Assembly: GCA_017614275.1 (NCBI GenBank) | Contig: JAGACE010000176.1 | Coordinates: forward strand, 1-9,872 | Source of the DNA: Clostridia bacterium | GTDB taxonomy: Bacteria > Bacillota > Clostridia > Oscillospirales > Acutalibacteraceae | Direction: 5' to 3' | DNA: 9,872 bases | Shown: positions 7,251 through 9,872 of the stretch, piece by piece | How the letters are laid out: every line of letters starts with the position of its first letter | Position numbering within the stretch: the first letter of the stretch is position 1 | Program-made: the position numbers and the translations under genes | Notes under the pieces: generated by a model | Told to the model about the DNA's origin: nothing | Database searches by the model: none | What the model saw: the letters and a program-made list of their open reading frames with translations, nothing else

Positions 7251-7613
7251 ATGATTGATAGAAATTTGATTTGCGTCGCCTGTCCCCGCGGCTGTCCGGT
7301 CACGGTCACGCTGAACGAAGTCAATGAAGTCGTCAGTGTCACCGGGAACTCCTGCCCCCGCGGCGACACCTATGCCCGCGCGGAAGTCACCCACCCCGAG
7401 CGTTCCCTGACCTCCACGGTCAAGGTCACCGGCGGCAAGGCGTACATCGTGCCGGTCAAGTCCAGCAGAGCCATCCCGAAGGAGCTGCTGCTCTCCGCCA
7501 TGAAAGAGATCAACAAGGCCTCTCTCCCGGCGCCGGTCCACATCGGCGACATCGCCATCAAGGACATCCTCGGCACCGGCGTGGACATCATCGCCACCAA
7601 CGAAGTCGACTGA
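7251..7613 (+). CDS. DUF1667 four-cysteine small protein
   Basis: A 120-residue protein matching the DUF1667 family, which commonly follows GlpA/GlpB-like flavoenzyme genes in Bacillota and Thermotogota. The N-terminus carries Cys8, Cys11, Cys15 (ICVACPRGCP) and Cys35 (NSCPRGDTYA), a CxxCx3C-x19-C pattern suited to an iron-sulfur cluster or zinc. The rest is a small mixed fold with VTHPERSLTSTVKV and no membrane segment. Start choice is firm: GAGGAGG (7237-7243) sits seven bases upstream, inside the end of the preceding gene, and only two bases separate the genes. It occupies the place that the membrane-bound iron-sulfur subunit GlpC has in E. coli glpABC, so it may be the electron-transfer subunit of a soluble complex. 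That role is inference; the metal is unknown. Confidence 0.85.
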   Translation: MIDRNLICVACPRGCPVTVTLNEVNEVVSVTGNSCPRGDTYARAEVTHPERSLTSTVKVTGGKAYIVPVKSSRAIPKELLLSAMKEINKASLPAPVHIGDIAIKDILGTGVDIIATNEVD

Positions 7614-7626
7614 GTGACAACTGTCA

Positions 7627-7659
7627 AGCGCCCTGCACACGTCGTGCGGGGCGCTTTTT
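7627..7659 (+). terminator. Intrinsic terminator after the DUF1667 gene
   Basis: AGCGCCCTGCAC (7627-7638) pairs with GTGCGGGGCGCT (7644-7655) across the loop ACGTC, giving 12 pairs with one G-U. T5 follows (7655-7659). It begins 14 bases after the stop codon and ends two bases before the next promoter's -35 box. Confidence 0.92.
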
Positions 7660-7660
7660 G

Positions 7661-7689
7661 TTGACCTCGACAAGGAAACTCCTTATAAT
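7661..7689 (+). promoter_or_regulatory. Sigma-A promoter of the VTT protein gene
   Basis: TTGACC (7661-7666) and TATAAT (7684-7689) are separated by 17 bases, nearly a full consensus promoter. The start would be near 7696, about 46 bases before the start codon. It begins two bases after the T-run of the previous terminator, so the gene is an independent transcription unit and is probably expressed constitutively. Confidence 0.88.
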
Positions 7690-7741
7690 TATAGTGTATA
7701 TCTGGTACTTTTTTGTGTGAAAGAGAGTATGAGGACACTAT

Positions 7742-8938
7742 ATGGGCGATAAGCAGGGTCGCAGGACCAGCCGCTTGCTCGACGTCATTGCCGCCATCCT
7801 GATCATCTTTGCCGCGATGCTGACCTATATGCACCATCACCTGGACTTCACGAATATCACGGAGCCCTTCGAAAAGCTGCAGTCCATCGCGCAGGAACAG
7901 TTCCCCGGCATTGCTCCGTCGGCAGACGAGGAAACGGTCGAGGCGACAGAAACCACCTCGGAGGGGATCGATCTCTTCTCCAACATCCGGCAACTGGCCG
8001 AACAGATGCGCAACGACCTCGGCATCACGCAGGCGCAGATGTATTACATCAAGTTCAAAACGTTCATGGAGAGCCTGGAACAGAAGGTCACGAAACTGCC
8101 CTTCAAACCGCTCATCGTTCTGGGAGTGCTGATCTTCTTCGCCCTGAAGTCCTTCGTCGGCATCGTCCCGGTCTCCGCCACGTGCCTCATCGCCGCCGTC
8201 CTGTTCCCCTTCCCGACCGCCCTGCTCATCAACCTCATAGGCGTCGGCATCATCTTCACCATCAAGTACGCCATGGGGTACAACGCCAAGAGCAACGCCA
8301 TCAAGAAGTTCATCATGAAATCCGACCGGCTGTGGAACGTCGTCTCCGACGCGGACAACAGCACGAAGAAGGTCCTGAAAGAGACCTCCGACAAGCGCAA
8401 GTCCCAGAACAAGCTCAAAGAGCTGGAGAAGGAAGAGCGCGCGGCCATGAAGGGCGGCAAGCCCCATCCGGTCCTCAAAAAGATCAAAAAGGCCCTCAAG
8501 ACCGTCAAAAAGACCCTGCTGAAGGTCCCCGTCCTCTCCACGCTCATCGATGAAGAGGACGCCGTGCAGAGCGCCAAAGGCGGCACCGGGAACCCCATCA
8601 TCCTGTTCGCGATGCGCCTCATCCCGTTCGTCCCCGCGAACCCCATCAGCTCGCTGTACGGGAACATGCAGATGGACTATCGGTCCTTCCTGGCCATCTC
8701 CCTGGTCGGCTACCTCATCAAGGTCACGTCCTTCACGGCGATCGGCTACAACATCGCGGACCCCTTCTCCTCGAAGTTCATCGTCCCGCTCATCGCCCTG
8801 CTCTACCTGTCCGGTTTCCTGCTCTTTGCCATCAACCGGATCCTGAAGTTCGTGGACAAGCGCAAGCAGGAGCAGGCCGCTCAGGCAGCTTCGGAACCCG
8901 CCGCAGGACCCCTTACAGAAACAGAAAAGACCTCCTGA
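7742..8938 (+). CDS. VTT/DedA-superfamily membrane protein with long charged insert
   Basis: A 398-residue membrane protein with the VTT (SNARE-associated, TVP38/TMEM64/DedA-like) fold; relatives are linked to lipid or small-molecule transport across membranes. An N-terminal transmembrane segment (about 12-30) is followed by an acidic linker (about 55-75). A hydrophobic block at about 122-177 then forms the first half of the domain with re-entrant-like segments (SFVGIVPVSATCLIAA). The second half begins at 284 with the family motif FAMRLIPFVPANPISSLYGN (Arg292, Pro295, Pro298) and ends with a membrane helix near 345-365. Between the halves is a Lys/Glu-rich stretch of about 100 residues (181-283), longer than usual and probably cytoplasmic. 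GAGGA (7731-7735) lies six bases before the ATG. The last codons and the stop lie in the downstream terminator. The fold is well supported; the function is unknown. Confidence 0.8.
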   Translation: MGDKQGRRTSRLLDVIAAILIIFAAMLTYMHHHLDFTNITEPFEKLQSIAQEQFPGIAPSADEETVEATETTSEGIDLFSNIRQLAEQMRNDLGITQAQMYYIKFKTFMESLEQKVTKLPFKPLIVLGVLIFFALKSFVGIVPVSATCLIAAVLFPFPTALLINLIGVGIIFTIKYAMGYNAKSNAIKKFIMKSDRLWNVVSDADNSTKKVLKETSDKRKSQNKLKELEKEERAAMKGGKPHPVLKKIKKALKTVKKTLLKVPVLSTLIDEEDAVQSAKGGTGNPIILFAMRLIPFVPANPISSLYGNMQMDYRSFLAISLVGYLIKVTSFTAIGYNIADPFSSKFIVPLIALLYLSGFLLFAINRILKFVDKRKQEQAAQAASEPAAGPLTETEKTS

Positions 8939-8957
8939 ACGGAGGTCTTTCTTTTTT
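8926..8957. terminator. Shared terminator between the VTT gene and ftsH
   Basis: AAAGACCTCC (8926-8935) pairs perfectly with GGAGGTCTTT (8941-8950) around the five-base loop TGAAC. On the plus strand T6 follows (8952-8957). On the minus strand the stem runs into TTTTC, a weaker tract, so it can act in both directions. The left arm encodes the last residues of the VTT protein, and its stop codon TGA opens the loop. Confidence 0.92.
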
Positions 8958-8961
8958 GTCG

Positions 8962-9872
8962 TTATGCATCCATCAGTTTTTGGAAGCCGTCCGCGTCGAT
9001 CTTCTCGTGTTCGAGCAGATAGTCGGCGAGGGCGTCGAGCTGTCCTCTGTGTTCCTTGAGGATGGCTTCGCAGCGGTCGTAGGCCGATTTCAGGAGCGCG
9101 TTGACCCGCTCGTCGATGGCGGTGGCGGTGGTCTCCGAATAGTCCTTGCCGGTGCCGTAGAACCCGGTGTTGGTGCCGTAGGTGGCAAGACCCAGTTCCT
9201 CGTCCATGCCGTAGCGGGTGATCATGCCCTTGGCCAGGGCCGTGGCCCGTTCCAGGTCGTTGGACGCGCCGGTGGAGATGTCTCCGAGGACCATGGCTTC
9301 CGCCACGCGGCCGCCCAGCAGGGTGACCAGTTCGTCGAGCATCTCGCCCCGGGACATGTACATCTTGTCCTCCTGCGGCGTGGCCATCGTGTAACCGCCG
9401 GCGGCGCCGCGCGGGATGATGGACACTTCGGTCACCGGATCCTGGCTCTCCAGGTAATGGGTGGCCACCGCGTGGCCGGCCTCGTGGAAGGCCGTCAGCC
9501 GGCGCTCTTTCTCGGTCACTTTCTTGGAGCGTTTTTCCGTCCCCATCATGACCTTGACCGCGGCCTCTTTCAGTTCCTCGTTGCCGATGTCCGCCTTGTC
9601 CCGCTTGGCGGCGAGCAGGGCCGCTTCGTTGAGCAGGTTCTCCAGGTCGGCGCCGGTGAAACCGGTGGTGTTCTTCGCGACTTCGGACAGGTCGACTTCG
9701 GAAGCCAGCGGTTTTCCTTTGATATGGACCCGCAGGATGGCTTCCCGAGCACGGATGTCCGGGTACCCCACGTGCACCTGACGGTCGAACCGGCCGGGGC
9801 GCAGCAGGGCGGGATCCAGCACATCGGCCCGGTTGGTGGCGCCGATGAGGATGATGTTCTCGTCTGTGGTGA
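8962..9872 (-). CDS. ftsH: ATP-dependent zinc metalloprotease FtsH, C-terminal half
   Basis: FtsH is a hexameric membrane-bound AAA protease that degrades misfolded membrane proteins and short-lived regulators. The last 302 codons are present; the family is usually 600-700 residues, so the membrane segments and the Walker A and B motifs lie beyond position 9872. Reading from the edge, the second region of homology appears as GATNRADVLDPALLRPGRFDR with the arginine-finger residues. The AAA lid follows (TTGFTGADLENLLNEAALLAA), then the zinc protease motif HEAGHAVA and the downstream zinc-ligand aspartate in TGASNDLERAT. Reading continues in frame to the window edge; an apparent start at 9822 is an internal GTG. 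The tail ends HEKIDADGFQKLMDA without a long acidic extension. It converges with the VTT gene and shares its terminator. The identity is certain. Confidence 0.97.
   Translation of the reverse strand, partial: TTDENIILIGATNRADVLDPALLRPGRFDRQVHVGYPDIRAREAILRVHIKGKPLASEVDLSEVAKNTTGFTGADLENLLNEAALLAAKRDKADIGNEELKEAAVKVMMGTEKRSKKVTEKERRLTAFHEAGHAVATHYLESQDPVTEVSIIPRGAAGGYTMATPQEDKMYMSRGEMLDELVTLLGGRVAEAMVLGDISTGASNDLERATALAKGMITRYGMDEELGLATYGTNTGFYGTGKDYSETTATAIDERVNALLKSAYDRCEAILKEHRGQLDALADYLLEHEKIDADGFQKLMDA

Noticed and set aside
7370..8467. 365-codon open frame on the minus strand spanning the terminator and promoter at 7627-7689
   Set aside because: It runs across an evident terminator and promoter of the other strand and mirrors two real genes; its composition is that of a shadow frame.
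9570..9824. Apparent start of ftsH at 9822 (GTG) and a small overlapping frame
   Set aside because: The conserved AAA sequence (IILIGATNRAD) continues in frame upstream of 9822 to the window edge, so the GTG is an internal valine codon and the small frame is a shadow.

Overview
The window reads as a core-metabolism segment from a fairly GC-rich member of the Bacillota (Firmicutes). The evidence is a T-box riboswitch in front of a branched-chain amino acid operon, strong AGGAGG-type ribosome binding sites, clear sigma-A-type promoters and classic hairpin-plus-T-run terminators. An anaerobe is likely: the dihydroxy-acid dehydratase is of the PGH type, and there is a GlpAB/DUF1667-like iron-sulfur flavoenzyme set. 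I cannot fix the genus; Clostridia or Negativicutes are the natural guesses.

Minus strand, 4306 down to 1: an isoleucine/valine operon. A sigma-A promoter (4277-4306) drives a T-box leader (about 4270-3986) that ends in an intrinsic terminator. It is followed by ilvB (acetolactate synthase catalytic subunit), ilvN (regulatory subunit, one base after ilvB), ilvC (ketol-acid reductoisomerase) and ilvD (dihydroxy-acid dehydratase, cut by the left window edge). These genes cover every common step from pyruvate or 2-oxobutyrate to the 2-oxo acids, leaving only the transaminase. The ilvN-ilvC gap holds a possible internal promoter, and the ilvC-ilvD gap holds a strong hairpin without a T-run.

Plus strand, 4371 to 7659: a divergent three-gene operon. 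An extended -10 promoter and a leader with a terminator-like hairpin precede a GlpA-like FAD oxidoreductase with a C-terminal [2Fe-2S] domain, a GlpB-like NAD(P)/FAD oxidoreductase, and a small four-cysteine DUF1667 protein. The genes overlap or nearly touch and are closed by a strong terminator. This looks like a membrane-independent relative of the anaerobic glycerol-3-phosphate dehydrogenase, with DUF1667 in the place of GlpC. The real substrate is not shown by the sequence.

Plus strand, 7661 to 8938: a monocistronic VTT/DedA-superfamily membrane protein, with its own near-consensus promoter starting two bases after the preceding terminator T-run and an unusually long charged insert between the two halves of the domain. 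Its stop codon lies in the loop of a terminator shared with the convergent ftsH gene (minus strand, 8962 to the right edge, C-terminal half only).

The only gene-free stretch over 300 bases is 3939-4519. It holds the T-box leader, two divergent promoters and the attenuator-like hairpin. I saw no tRNA, rRNA, mobile element, CRISPR array or long repeat. Most of the window is ordinary core metabolism. The parts that deserve a second look are the two leaders, the GlpA/GlpB/DUF1667 module and the VTT protein insert.
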